A stretch of 64,000 nt of DNA from Bacteroides uniformis (GCF_025147485.1 NZ_CP102263.1:1749501-1813500), one strand, 5' to 3'. Shown: positions 25,695 through 35,469, counted from the first letter of the stretch. The notes: a model not told the origin generated them from the letters alone. Translations and numbers: made by a program.

Positions 25695-27158
25695 ATGGAA
25701 ATGAAACGAATGCTATATGTCACGGGCCTGCTGCTGTGCACCTCCTTAGGAGGATATGCGCAGGAGGGCAACCTTATCGATGTGAAGGTGGTGAACGAAG
25801 AAGTGAAGAAACAAGGTAGCGAGGTGAGCCTGCGCATGACGCTGGACTTGACCGGCCTGCGTGTGGGTAATCAGAAGAGCGTGTGCCTGCATCCGGCAGT
25901 GGTCTCTGCCGACGGCACGCACGAAGCCGTGCTCGCCCCCGTAGTGGTGGACGGCAAGACGCGCAGCCGCGTGCACCGCCGCGAGAAGGCGCTGACAGGA
26001 GCCTCTCCTGCCACGGACAATGCCTACACGGTACTCCGCTCCGGGCGTGAGAGCCGGGTGGAATATATCGCCAAGCTTGCCTATGAGCCCTGGATGGTGG
26101 ACAGCCGCCTAGTGCTGCGCGAGCGGATGACGGGCTGCCTGGACTGCACGGCGGCCACGGAAGAATCGACGGTAAAGGCACCTTTCATAAAGCTTTTCAC
26201 CCCGCGGTATGTCACGCCTTTCGTTACACCGGAGCGTGAAGCGGTGAAGGTGCGCAACGAGGTACGCGTGGCACGCCTGCAATTCCGCCAGGGAAAGTCG
26301 GATGTGGACCCGCGCTACAAGGACAACCGCGCGGAGCTGGAAACGGTGACAGGCTCCATCAACGTGGTAAAAACCAACCCCGACCTGACCATTACGGGCA
26401 TCTACATCACCGGCTACGCCTCGCCCGAAGGCTCGGTGGCTTTCAATCAGAAGCTGTCCGAATCGCGTGCAAACGCCCTGGCCGAATATGCCCGGAAAGA
26501 TACCCACATGGATGCTTCTCTGTGGCACGTCGCGGGCATGGGTGAGGACTGGGAAGGCCTGCGCCGCGAAGTGGAGAAGCACCCGCAGTTGCTGGACATC
26601 GACAAGGTGCTGAGGCTTATCGACGAGTGCGAGGGCGACAAGGACGCCTGCGAGAAGCGTATCCGCGAGTCCGTATCACCGGATGTCTATACCCGCCTGC
26701 TGAACGAGATGTACGGCCCGCTGCGCCGCAACGAATACAAGATAGAGTACAGCGTGCGTAGCTTCAACCTGGAGGAGGCAAAGAAGCAGATAAAGACCCG
26801 CCCGGACCTGCTGAGCGTGGAGGAAATCTACACGGTGGCGGAGTCTTATGGCAAGGGTACTGCCGACTATGAAGAAGCGCTGCGCATAGCTGCCGCTACT
26901 TATCCCAAGAACGCCGCCGCTGTGGTGAATGCCGCCTGCCTGAAGATGGAGGGCAGAGACGTGCAGGGAGCTATCGCGATGCTGGAGGCTTCGGAGGTGA
27001 AAGAGGACGGCAGGGTGCTGAACGCGCTGGGTGTGGCGTATGCCAAGCAGAAGCAGTACGACCGTGCAAAGGCGGTGCTGGAGCAAGCAGTGCAGGCAGG
27101 AAGCCGGGAAGCACGCACCAACCTGGAGCAGGTGGCAGGCGTAGTGGCCGACTTGTAA
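25695..27158 (+). CDS. DUF3868 / OmpA-like fimbrial assembly protein
   Basis: 487 residues with a signal peptide (MLYVTGLLLCTSLGGYAQ). The N-terminal half matches DUF3868. Residues about 195-320 resemble an OmpA-like peptidoglycan-binding region (ITGYASPEGSVAFNQKLSESRANAL), and the C-terminal third has TPR-like helical repeats (ALGVAYAKQKQYDRAKAVLEQAV). A good GGAGG ribosome site precedes the ATG. It probably anchors or supports fimbrial assembly at the outer membrane. Codon use is markedly GC-rich compared with the next subunit genes. Confidence 0.82.
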   Translation: MEMKRMLYVTGLLLCTSLGGYAQEGNLIDVKVVNEEVKKQGSEVSLRMTLDLTGLRVGNQKSVCLHPAVVSADGTHEAVLAPVVVDGKTRSRVHRREKALTGASPATDNAYTVLRSGRESRVEYIAKLAYEPWMVDSRLVLRERMTGCLDCTAATEESTVKAPFIKLFTPRYVTPFVTPEREAVKVRNEVRVARLQFRQGKSDVDPRYKDNRAELETVTGSINVVKTNPDLTITGIYITGYASPEGSVAFNQKLSESRANALAEYARKDTHMDASLWHVAGMGEDWEGLRREVEKHPQLLDIDKVLRLIDECEGDKDACEKRIRESVSPDVYTRLLNEMYGPLRRNEYKIEYSVRSFNLEEAKKQIKTRPDLLSVEEIYTVAESYGKGTADYEEALRIAAATYPKNAAAVVNAACLKMEGRDVQGAIAMLEASEVKEDGRVLNALGVAYAKQKQYDRAKAVLEQAVQAGSREARTNLEQVAGVVADL

Positions 27159-27210
27159 GAAAGACAGAACAGATACATAAAACGAATATTTTTTACTAAT
27201 ACTTTAAATT

Positions 27211-28359
27211 ATGAAGTTAAACAGATTTTTTATGCTGGGTTTGGTCGGATTGGCATTCGCGGCATGTGGGAATGAAGATGAAGCTGAAAATGCTTTGGCT
27301 CAAGGTAATGGTGCAGTCAGCATCAAGATTGTGTCTCCGACTGCAAATAGTCGTGCGGTGACTTCGGACTCTCCGGATGGTACAATAAAAGTAACAGGTC
27401 CTGCTACGGTGTCTTTAACTGCTACTTTTGATGGTGAAGAGAAAATCAAGACGATTGACTTGGCAAGAGGAGAAACTGAAGCTAAATTTTGGAATGTGAC
27501 AAATCCTACGCTGGTAACCGTATCAATGAATGACGGTACGAAAGTTTACACAACAAGTATTAACGATGTTACAATGCAGGTTACTGAGAGTATTCCTGCT
27601 TATGGTGAAACCAAAGACTTCACCTATAATAACCGAACAGGCACTCCGACTCTAGAAGACATCACGAATGGAGACAATACGGGAGCAAAAGATGGTGATA
27701 CTGATAAAACGTTCTTCATGTATGAAGCTACCGTAGACTTGAAAATTCCTGTAGCACGTTTGGAGGTATCAAATATTAAGCATAAAAAGGAGGTTGAATC
27801 TGTTAAATGTGAATATGCAACATTGACTATTGATGGTGTCTATATGGATAATATCAGACCGACTGGAACAGGTGATTTGACCGATTATAAGTTCCCTGGT
27901 GACAATGGGGGAACAGCTTCCGGAACTGACGCTATCTTGTTTGATGCTATCCCAGCAGAAGGAAATGCAAATAATTTTATGGATTATGATTTATCTTGGC
28001 CGGCAGCGGATGAAGATGGCAAAGCCCAAGTGTTTGCTTATAACTTCTATGCTCCGGAAACAGGAGATGATACTTCTGTAAATCCGATTTTTAAAATTTA
28101 TTTCAAGACGGCAACACCGAGCAACACGGGCGAGATAATGGCAACACCTCGTTATGCTAAAATCGTGAACTACAAGTCTGAAGTGAATGGTGCTCCTATT
28201 GTGTTGCTTGCCGGTCATGTTTACCGCATTACAGATGTTCAACTGGAAGATAAGAATATCTCCGGTGGTGAAGGTGGTGATGAGCTGTGGGGTGTAACTG
28301 TTACTGTAAGAGAGGCTGCATGGCAGGTTGAAACCACTTATGCTGATTGGGCAGAATAA
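27211..28359 (+). CDS. Major fimbrillin-like lipoprotein (FimA/Mfa1 type)
   Basis: 382 residues beginning MKLNRFFMLGLVGLAFAAC, with a lipobox Cys19. The remainder is a beta-rich, Thr/Asp/Asn-rich protein of the Bacteroidales type V pilin family, where the lipoprotein precursor is exported and a protease trims the N-terminus before polymerisation. A candidate trimming site is the Arg in ANSRAVTSD (near residue 50). Position between the assembly protein and the anchor gene supports the major-subunit role. A terminator-like hairpin follows. Confidence 0.82.
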   Translation: MKLNRFFMLGLVGLAFAACGNEDEAENALAQGNGAVSIKIVSPTANSRAVTSDSPDGTIKVTGPATVSLTATFDGEEKIKTIDLARGETEAKFWNVTNPTLVTVSMNDGTKVYTTSINDVTMQVTESIPAYGETKDFTYNNRTGTPTLEDITNGDNTGAKDGDTDKTFFMYEATVDLKIPVARLEVSNIKHKKEVESVKCEYATLTIDGVYMDNIRPTGTGDLTDYKFPGDNGGTASGTDAILFDAIPAEGNANNFMDYDLSWPAADEDGKAQVFAYNFYAPETGDDTSVNPIFKIYFKTATPSNTGEIMATPRYAKIVNYKSEVNGAPIVLLAGHVYRITDVQLEDKNISGGEGGDELWGVTVTVREAAWQVETTYADWAE

Positions 28360-28392
28360 TTATCTTCCCACACCAATTAAGAATTTCTTTTT

Positions 28393-28440
28393 CCCCGCCT
28401 CCTTTCCACAGGCTGCGGGGAGAACCCTTTCTCTTTTTCT
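28393..28440 (+). terminator. Attenuator-like hairpin after the fimbrillin gene
   Basis: CCCCGC (28393-28398) and GCGGGG (28415-28420) form a stem followed by a pyrimidine-rich, T-rich tract. It may end part of the transcripts so that the major subunit is made in excess over the anchor. Confidence 0.5.
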
Positions 28441-28484
28441 TTTCTTGTTTGAAGAAAAATGACGTATCATATAACCGAAAACGT

Positions 28485-29423
28485 ATGACAATGAAACAAT
28501 TAAAGAAACTCATATTACTGTCGCTGGTTCCCGTCCTGACAACCGGTTGCATAAAAGAAGATATGGACGATTGTGAAAACGTCGCCATCTGTTTCCGTTA
28601 CAAGGCCGACGGAGATAAGGATGTGCTGCGCCAATACATGGACAAGATTGACCTGTACGTTTTCGATGCCAACAACCGTCTTGTCGACCAAAGGACATAC
28701 AATCAGGACGCCTTGAATCCCGCCCAAGAAGCACCCTCCTTCAAGCTACCCCAAGGCACCTACAGCGTGGTGGCAGTGGGAAACGCCTACGGCAAAACCC
28801 AGGTGAAGGACATCAACTCCACCGACCTCTCACAAATCTACATACAGCATCCCAACTGGGGCACAGCCTCCGCAGTGGACGGGCACGACCACAACTACAT
28901 GGGAAGCAAGCAAATCACCGTGCCCGGCAGCAACAAGTTCCTGCGTGACACGCTCGACCTATTCAGCTCGCACATCAACGTAGACATCGAGATACACGGC
29001 CTGCCCGCCCCCGGCGAGGCAACACGCGCCGGTATTCCCTATAAGCTGAGCATCGAGAAATCGAATGCCCAGACCGACTTCAACAACGAGATTAACGAGG
29101 ACGAAAAGGGTACCTGCTACCCCGAACTGGTGTACGACTCCCAGACCGGCGTCTACCACACCAACGACCTCACCCTCTTCCGCATGGACCACAACGACGT
29201 GTTGTCCCCCGTCTGCTGTACGCACCTCCTTCGCCTGGAGGACGCCGACGGCAACACCTTGGTGACTGGCAGCATCTACAACTACCTGCAACAGCACCTC
29301 AAAAGCATTGATGTGACCAAGCAGGAAGCCTACCTGCCCATCAGCATTGTGTTCACTCCGGTAGGAGTCACCATCAAGGTCCCCTCATGGTATGTGGAAG
29401 ACGTAACACCCGACTGGCAATAA
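28485..29423 (+). CDS. Fimbrial anchor lipoprotein, FimB/Mfa2 family
   Basis: 312 residues with lipobox LTTGC (Cys22). The family signature follows: a short Asp/Cys segment, then VAICFRYKADGDKD, DKIDLYVFDANNRLVDQ and LPQGTYSVVAVGN. FimB/Mfa2 proteins cap and anchor the fimbrial shaft on the outer membrane and limit its length. The start was set at MTMKQLKK (28485); the open frame extends upstream but those residues have no signal-peptide character. Confidence 0.88.
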   Translation: MTMKQLKKLILLSLVPVLTTGCIKEDMDDCENVAICFRYKADGDKDVLRQYMDKIDLYVFDANNRLVDQRTYNQDALNPAQEAPSFKLPQGTYSVVAVGNAYGKTQVKDINSTDLSQIYIQHPNWGTASAVDGHDHNYMGSKQITVPGSNKFLRDTLDLFSSHINVDIEIHGLPAPGEATRAGIPYKLSIEKSNAQTDFNNEINEDEKGTCYPELVYDSQTGVYHTNDLTLFRMDHNDVLSPVCCTHLLRLEDADGNTLVTGSIYNYLQQHLKSIDVTKQEAYLPISIVFTPVGVTIKVPSWYVEDVTPDWQ

Positions 29424-29442
29424 AAACAAGGAGGAACGATAT

Positions 29443-30450
29443 ATGAAAAAAATACTGAAGAAATACAGTCTGGCGGCAACCTTGATGGCAATCCTCTGCC
29501 TACTGCCCGCCTCGTGCATCACCGATGATGCCCCCGCCGCCACCGAGAAAGCAACGGTGACGATGACGTTTACGACGAGGGCGGTGACGGATGATACAAA
29601 CGGAAGCAGCCTATTGGATAATGAGCAGATGCGGACTTTGCATGTGATTATGGTAAGAAGCAGTGACTCTGAAGTGATATTGAATGAAAGATATGACATC
29701 GCTCCCGAGGTAACTTCGCAAACAATCACTTACAATGACCTTGTTGTAGACAAGAATAATGGTACTGAATTTGATTTTTATGCCATTGTGAATGAAGGTT
29801 CTCTTACACTAACTGAGGAGGTAACAGAAATTTTGAATAGTAAAACTACTATTGATAACGTTTCTCTATTGGAGAATGTGATACTGGGAGAAAATGGTTT
29901 TGATTTTCAAAATCCTCCAACAGATAAAAAACCATTGCCACAAACTGTAATGAGGAAAAATGTTCGTTTAGAAGCTGAAAAATCTCAAAATGTGGCCTTG
30001 CAGTTACAATTTCCGGTGGCAAAGGTATGCTTGAAGTTTATTAATAATACCGATAAGGAGCAAGAGCTTACTAATATTAAAATGCCGAATGTGAAACCTA
30101 ATAAGGGTTATCTTTTCGTTAAAGAAAACAACCTGCCAACTCAAATTTCTTATACAGATTTACTATTAAAAGAAAGTATAACAATAGCTTCTTCCCTAAA
30201 AGAATCTGAAGAAATTATCAGCTATCTCTATCCGGGACATATTGGTACGGGATATGAGTTGGTTACTAACTGGGAATATGTGGGACCACAATCGTTGAAG
30301 CTGCAAAAGAACAATGAAACTTTAACCCACCTTAGTGCCGGAGAGTGTCTGAATATAATCGTCACCTTGAATTCAACTCCGAAAGATACTGAGTTACAGT
30401 GGACCATCAGTGGTTGGACAAAGGAAGAAATAGATGTGCCATTTGAATAA
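29443..30450 (+). CDS. Minor fimbrial subunit lipoprotein
   Basis: 335 residues with a lipobox near LPASC (Cys25) and a fimbrillin-like beta-rich body containing FDFYAIVNEG and a C-terminal strand region LNIIVTLNSTPKD...LQWTISGW typical of Mfa/Fim pilins. A TTRAVTDD segment near residue 48 resembles a pilin processing site. The first ~60 codons are GC-rich like the upstream anchor gene, whereas the rest is AT-rich, indicating a recombination joint near 29.6 kb. It likely serves as an accessory or adaptor subunit near the tip. Confidence 0.72.
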   Translation: MKKILKKYSLAATLMAILCLLPASCITDDAPAATEKATVTMTFTTRAVTDDTNGSSLLDNEQMRTLHVIMVRSSDSEVILNERYDIAPEVTSQTITYNDLVVDKNNGTEFDFYAIVNEGSLTLTEEVTEILNSKTTIDNVSLLENVILGENGFDFQNPPTDKKPLPQTVMRKNVRLEAEKSQNVALQLQFPVAKVCLKFINNTDKEQELTNIKMPNVKPNKGYLFVKENNLPTQISYTDLLLKESITIASSLKESEEIISYLYPGHIGTGYELVTNWEYVGPQSLKLQKNNETLTHLSAGECLNIIVTLNSTPKDTELQWTISGWTKEEIDVPFE

Positions 30451-30469
30451 TGGATAGGAGAAATTTGTT

Positions 30470-33400
30470 ATGAACAGAAAATTACAATATATATATAATC
30501 TTTTTATCGCAATGATTGTTTCCGCACTGGCTGTGTCGTGTACGGATGATGAACTTGTGAAGGGTGGAGATAAATATGAGGTAGTGCCTGACATTCCTGT
30601 GGCACTTTCGCTGAAAATAAAAGTGGCAGATCAAATGGAAGTTCAAACCCGTTTGGCACAGTCTGACGAAACAGAACGCACAGTTAATAAATTGTTTGTG
30701 ATAGCTTTCAAGCCGAGTAAGCAATCTGATGGAGCGGAGAATGCAGATGCTTCGGATGACGAATGGTCTGTGGACAATTCTGCATTTTATGATACTGAAG
30801 ATGGTTTGGGAAATCCTATTGAAGTAGGGAAACCGCAATCTGTAGAGTTCTCTATGACTACAGGATTGAGGAGAATTTATGTGGTAGGTAATCCGCAGAG
30901 CGGGGTAGGAACCTTATCTGATGATGAATTGAAGAATGTAAAGACAATAGCAGCCCTAAAAGCACTTTATTCCAAGTTGAGTGATAATTTGAGTGTTGAG
31001 CGTGTCTATTTCTTGATGACTGGACAGGCGATAACCAAAGAAAAGAGTGAAATTGTAACAGTATATAAGTCTGGGGACCACCAGGGAGCAATAAGGGAAG
31101 ATTACACAATGGCATTAAACCATGTAGATGCGCGTATAACTTTCAATATTATACCTGCTGTGGGAGTGACTTTTGAACCTGAAGCCTATAGAGTTATTAA
31201 TATTCCGGGTGGTACTTATTTGTTTTCGCGCGAGAAACAAAATAGTGGAGATAATACATGGGATTATGATGGAGCGGGCTATGCTCCGAGTAATCGGCTG
31301 AGTGACTTTACTGAAAAGGATGGGAAGTCTATTTTTGAGTTTTATATTTGTGAGAATAGACAAAATCCTAAACAAAAAATAAGTACAGAGAGCCTACTTG
31401 AGGAGGGTACTTATTATGCTTTGCGTGAGAAACAGGAGAAAAAGCTAATAACCGGAACTGTAGAAGGGCAAAAATATGAAAATGGAGAATATGTATATGC
31501 CAATGCTAAATCAACGTATGTAGAATTGGAGGGTACTATTACCTATAAGGATGATGATGGGAGTGAAGTGTACGCAAAGACAACTTACACAATTCATTTA
31601 GGTAATACAGGAAATAGTAATACAGCCGACTGGTTGAATGACTTGGAACTCGTCAACAATTATGATACGGAACGTAATACTCATTATACTTATAATGTGA
31701 AAGTACAAAGTGTAGACCAAATCATTGTAGAAGTTGAGGATAGTAAGGAAGTCAATCCAGGTGCGGAAGGCAATGTCATCGTTGCGCAAGGAACTGTTAA
31801 GACGATGGATTCCCACTATGGAAGATTATTGCTGACGTTAAGAAAAGAAGATATTCAAAAAGGACTTTCCTGGTCGGTAACCACTCCTTTTCAACGAGGG
31901 ATGAAGGTGTTTGATACGAAACTTCCCTATGATGGATACGGGCTTCCTCAAACAGATTTGTCTTTGAATGATTATAAGTGGGTAAAGTTTCTGGTTAATA
32001 AGGAATGTCGTTTGGCTAATGGAAACTATGTGCCGACAAATGTCATGGCAAAATATCCTGGCGAACAAGCGTATGACGGTGGTGGTAAAAATAATTCAGA
32101 AGCAGCCCCTATTGCAGGTGGGGAGTATATAGAAACACAATTTTATGGACATGTGCGGTTGTATGACATTAATCAGTTATTGAATTTTTTGCATGTGGAG
32201 GCTAACAATGGCAATAGTGATATTTTTGAGCGGAGATGGAATTCGGAAACATTTGAATACGAAGATGTTGTAACGATTACTGCTTATGTAGATGAATATA
32301 TTTATGTATATGACCCACGAATGATTTATTATCGTCAGGCAGCATCAGTAGGACTTCCCGGTTCTGGTGATGGTATAGAGGGTGTTAATTTGGAATTATG
32401 GAAAGAAACAGTGAATGGAGAAAATCGTATGCTAAATTTTTGTGTAGAAGGCTCAAAATACAGTGAAGATGGAGAAAGTTCCGTAGCACGTAGTGTTTAT
32501 TCCATCGCACAAAATCCGGTTTATACTTTCTACAATCCGAAACATGCTGACTTGAAAACGGCATGGGGAACAGAGGCTATGATGGAAACGAAATTCTTGC
32601 CGATAGTACCGGACGGTGTTTCCGATGAAGACTTTAATAGTCGTTTTAGTGGACAAAATCCAAATGGAATGGAGAATGGACGCCTCAATATGTTGAACCT
32701 TATTAATGCGAGACAAACAGTAAACCAATTACATTGGACGGATGTCTTAGGAGTTGTTACGGATGTAGATCATCAATTAAACTCTGGCTATGAGAGTATT
32801 TGGTATGCCTGCTTGTTGCGTAACCGTGATTTGGATGGGGATGACGTTATAGATGCAGATGAAATCCGTTGGTATCTTGCTTCTGTAGATCAATTGACAG
32901 ATTTGTGGATTGGGGAAACTGCTATTCCTAAAGCGAAACTTTATATGAATGATATTGATGCTTCCGGAGTGGAAATACCAATTGAAAATGGAGAAACACG
33001 TGTACATGTGGCAAGTAGTAGTTATCATCCTGGTACAACAGATAAGCCTACAAATAAACCTAGTGATCCATGGGTTATATGGGCAGAGGAAAGTGCATCG
33101 AGAGGATCTGCGTCTTATTCACAGACAGCACCTGGTGAACACTTTACTGGTATTAAGAATTTCTCTTATCGTTGTATAAGAAATCTGGGGTTAAGTTTGA
33201 AGGATATTGATGCAGTTCCAGAGGATTATGTAACGAAAGGAAGTAGCACACATATTATTGGAGGTGTAACTTATAAGGAGAAAACTATTGATATAAATCC
33301 TATGATTGATAACACAATCAGACCGTCTGTAGGTACTGAAGTATTGCCGACAAATACGGAAAGAGATATTTCTGGTAACAATCGTCCACCTTTGACGTTG

Positions 33401-33766
33401 GCAATTCTTGCGGATGAGGGTGATATTAGTTATGGAGTATATCCTGAAGAGGGATCAATTGGAGCAGAACGTGTGGCAAAATATGAAAGAGTTGATCGCC
33501 CCTGTCCTATTGGATACCGTGCTCCTAATCAGCGTGAATTAATGTTGATGTACACAACCTATCCTGATTTGATGACCGGATTTACTTATTTGACAAATAC
33601 AACTTTTAGCGGTAGGAATACTGATATAGGGCAAGGTGTAGGATCTACAACGAATAGAAAGGAAGCTTTCGCCTATACAAGTGGTACTCTTCAATTGACT
33701 ACGGGCTGGGGAAGTGGTAAGGTGCGTTGCGTACGCGATGCTACCAATAATCTGGGAGGAAATTAA
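30470..33766 (+). CDS. Large fimbrial tip protein, DUF4906-type lipoprotein
   Basis: 1098 residues with a lipobox AVSC (Cys24). It is AT-rich and Asn/Asp/Tyr-rich. The N-terminal pilin-like domain (residues 40-200, including VNKLFVIAFKPSKQ and TGLRRIYVVGNPQSG) is followed by a long region and a C-terminal segment with CPIGYRAPNQRELMLM and GSGKVRCVRDA, a FISUMP/C-lectin-like pattern seen in large tip adhesins (DUF4906-containing proteins). Its size and position after the minor subunit fit the fimbrial tip adhesin role. Base composition differs sharply from the flanking genes. Confidence 0.75.
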   Translation: MNRKLQYIYNLFIAMIVSALAVSCTDDELVKGGDKYEVVPDIPVALSLKIKVADQMEVQTRLAQSDETERTVNKLFVIAFKPSKQSDGAENADASDDEWSVDNSAFYDTEDGLGNPIEVGKPQSVEFSMTTGLRRIYVVGNPQSGVGTLSDDELKNVKTIAALKALYSKLSDNLSVERVYFLMTGQAITKEKSEIVTVYKSGDHQGAIREDYTMALNHVDARITFNIIPAVGVTFEPEAYRVINIPGGTYLFSREKQNSGDNTWDYDGAGYAPSNRLSDFTEKDGKSIFEFYICENRQNPKQKISTESLLEEGTYYALREKQEKKLITGTVEGQKYENGEYVYANAKSTYVELEGTITYKDDDGSEVYAKTTYTIHLGNTGNSNTADWLNDLELVNNYDTERNTHYTYNVKVQSVDQIIVEVEDSKEVNPGAEGNVIVAQGTVKTMDSHYGRLLLTLRKEDIQKGLSWSVTTPFQRGMKVFDTKLPYDGYGLPQTDLSLNDYKWVKFLVNKECRLANGNYVPTNVMAKYPGEQAYDGGGKNNSEAAPIAGGEYIETQFYGHVRLYDINQLLNFLHVEANNGNSDIFERRWNSETFEYEDVVTITAYVDEYIYVYDPRMIYYRQAASVGLPGSGDGIEGVNLELWKETVNGENRMLNFCVEGSKYSEDGESSVARSVYSIAQNPVYTFYNPKHADLKTAWGTEAMMETKFLPIVPDGVSDEDFNSRFSGQNPNGMENGRLNMLNLINARQTVNQLHWTDVLGVVTDVDHQLNSGYESIWYACLLRNRDLDGDDVIDADEIRWYLASVDQLTDLWIGETAIPKAKLYMNDIDASGVEIPIENGETRVHVASSSYHPGTTDKPTNKPSDPWVIWAEESASRGSASYSQTAPGEHFTGIKNFSYRCIRNLGLSLKDIDAVPEDYVTKGSSTHIIGGVTYKEKTIDINPMIDNTIRPSVGTEVLPTNTERDISGNNRPPLTLAILADEGDISYGVYPEEGSIGAERVAKYERVDRPCPIGYRAPNQRELMLMYTTYPDLMTGFTYLTNTTFSGRNTDIGQGVGSTTNRKEAFAYTSGTLQLTTGWGSGKVRCVRDATNNLGGN

Positions 33767-33772
33767 TAGGGA

Positions 33773-34747
33773 ATGAGACGTATCCTCAGCTGTATCGGTT
33801 TGTTTCTGTTTATTGTCGGTTTGCTTCATTCTTGCATTGCCGGTGATAAACAGAAAGCCGGGAAGATGGATGAATGTACAGAGAATGTCAAAGGGAAAGC
33901 TGAATTGAGAGATCAGCAATTCCCTTTTCCCGAAATCCCCTCCGTCCTCACCTCCCCCACCGAGCGCAAGACTTTCTTGCTGACGCACTACTGGGACAGC
34001 TATAACTTCTCCGACACCGCCTTGGTGAATAACCGGGCGGTGACGGAGCAAGGCTTGGTCAATCAGCTATCCCTGTTGTCGGCTTCAGAAGCCACGCAGG
34101 AGGAGATTAAGGGAGGCATCGGCAACCTCTGCACCGGCATGGAGAGTCAGGAGCATGCAAGGCAGGTGTTCATGCGGCTGATGGATGATTATCTCTATAA
34201 TCCCAATTCGCCGTACTACAACGAAACGCTCTATGCTGCCTACCTGCGCCGTATGCTGCAAAGTACCGCGCTGGACGAGGCAAGGAAAAGTTCTTTGAAA
34301 TTCAAGTTGGAGCTGATAAGCCGTAATAACGTGGGCAAGGCAGCTACGGACTTCACCTACTACCTGGCGGACGAAGAATGTCGCACGCTGCGGACAACCA
34401 CGGTACAGGGAGACAAGCTGTTGCTGGTATTCTACGACCCCGAATGCCCCAGTTGCCACGAAGTGCTGAAAGCGATGATGGCAGACCGGGCATTGGCTGA
34501 TGCTGTGGATACAGGCACCCTGACCGTACTTGCCGTCTACACCGAGGGCAATGATGAAGTGTGGAGGAAAGCCCTGACAGACATGCCCCGTAGCTGGCTA
34601 ATAGGCAACGACCGGCAACAGGTGAAAGACTGTGCTTTGTATGACCTCAAGGCCATGCCCTCGCTTTACTTGCTGGATAAAGACAAAACCGTACTGCTGA
34701 AAGATGCGGCCTACGACACCGTGAGGCAGGCGCTGGGTTTGAGATAA
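33773..34747 (+). CDS. Thioredoxin-like lipoprotein (DUF5106-type)
   Basis: 324 residues starting MRRILSCIGLFLFIVGLLHSC with a lipobox Cys21. A helical N-terminal region (DUF5106-like) is followed by a thioredoxin fold with the active-site motif DPECPSCHEV (CPSC), and later the cis-Pro region LKAMPSLYLLDKD. It should act as a thiol-disulfide oxidoreductase on exported proteins. It is only seven bases after the tip gene, so it may help fold the cysteine-containing subunits (inference). The first ~40 codons are AT-rich and the rest GC-rich, marking a second composition joint. Confidence 0.82.
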   Translation: MRRILSCIGLFLFIVGLLHSCIAGDKQKAGKMDECTENVKGKAELRDQQFPFPEIPSVLTSPTERKTFLLTHYWDSYNFSDTALVNNRAVTEQGLVNQLSLLSASEATQEEIKGGIGNLCTGMESQEHARQVFMRLMDDYLYNPNSPYYNETLYAAYLRRMLQSTALDEARKSSLKFKLELISRNNVGKAATDFTYYLADEECRTLRTTTVQGDKLLLVFYDPECPSCHEVLKAMMADRALADAVDTGTLTVLAVYTEGNDEVWRKALTDMPRSWLIGNDRQQVKDCALYDLKAMPSLYLLDKDKTVLLKDAAYDTVRQALGLR

Positions 34748-34768
34748 ATCTTGTAATAATGAATCGGG

Positions 34769-34864
34769 CAGACGTGATTTGCGGTCTACCCTCGGAAAAT
34801 TTAATCCTCTCCTCGACAAGAAGGCTTAAATTTTCGCTATGAGACCAACTGTGAAGTTCGTCTG
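34769..34864. repeat. 96-bp imperfect inverted repeat
   Basis: Nested complementary segments: CAGACG/CGTCTG at the ends, GGTCT/AGACC inside, and an inner pair of about 15 bases (CGGAAAATTTAA against TTAAATTTTCG). It lies directly downstream of the fimbrial operon and could be a small mobile element or a structured RNA. Confidence 0.6.
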
Positions 34865-34888
34865 ATAGATTTTGTTTGTTTTGTTTGT

Positions 34889-34930
34889 GAATGCCTCCGA
34901 TTCAAGCGTGGATTCGGGGGCATTTTGTCT
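34889..34930 (+). terminator. Intrinsic terminator of the fimbrial operon
   Basis: AATGCCTCCGA...TTCGGGGGCATTTT forms a GC-rich stem followed by T residues. It is the first strong terminator after the seven-gene operon. Confidence 0.8.
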
Positions 34931-34996
34931 TATTATCCCTGGAAAAATGAAATGTTATTAATCAGGCATTTGGAGGGAGCTCTATTTTATTTTCCA

Positions 34997-35004
34997 TATC
35001 TTTG
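34997..35004 (+). promoter_or_regulatory. -7 element upstream of the DUF3795 gene
   Basis: TATCTTTG matches the consensus. The nearest TTTG (34969-34972) is 24 bases away, longer than usual. The leader would be about 85 bases. Confidence 0.5.
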
Positions 35005-35096
35005 CAAGATGACTGTTTGTCTTTGAACTGAAAAAGAAGGAGCAGACAAGTTGATGATTATCACAAGAGACAAACATAAATCGTTATAACCAAGTG

Positions 35097-35429
35097 ATGA
35101 AACAATTAATTGCATGTTGCGGACTGGATTGCGAAAATTGCACCGCCCGTATAGCCACTGTCAATAATGACGATGAGCTGAGAGAGAAAACCGCCAAAGA
35201 GTGGAGTGTGCTGAACAATACGCCGGAAATTACGGCAGAAACCATCCATTGTATGGGGTGCCGTGCAGATGGGGTGAAGTTTGCCTATTGCAGCAATTAC
35301 TGTGCTATCCGTAAATGTGTGTACGAAAAAGGTTTCAATACCTGCGGTGACTGTAAGGAACTGGATACTTGCCAGGTGGTAGGTGCCGTTCTTCAGCATG
35401 TGCCCGGTGCAAGGGAAAATCTTTATTAA
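35097..35429 (+). CDS. DUF3795 domain protein (cysteine-rich)
   Basis: A 110-residue cytoplasmic protein with eleven cysteines arranged as CCGLDCENC, CMGC, YCSNYCAIRKC, TCGDC and TC, the signature of DUF3795, thought to bind a metal, probably zinc. No function is established. The start is ATG at 35097, since the GTG at 35094 is adjacent and less likely. It appears monocistronic, with its own promoter element. Confidence 0.85.
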   Translation: MKQLIACCGLDCENCTARIATVNNDDELREKTAKEWSVLNNTPEITAETIHCMGCRADGVKFAYCSNYCAIRKCVYEKGFNTCGDCKELDTCQVVGAVLQHVPGARENLY

Positions 35430-35439
35430 CCGTAAATTT

Positions 35440-35469
35440 TTTGATTAAATAAAATATTGCTTATCTTTG
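35440..35469 (+). promoter_or_regulatory. Promoter upstream of the methyltransferase leader
   Basis: TTTG (35440-35443) and TATCTTTG (35462-35469) with an 18-base spacer. The predicted transcript starts near 35476, about 190 bases before the gene. Confidence 0.65.
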
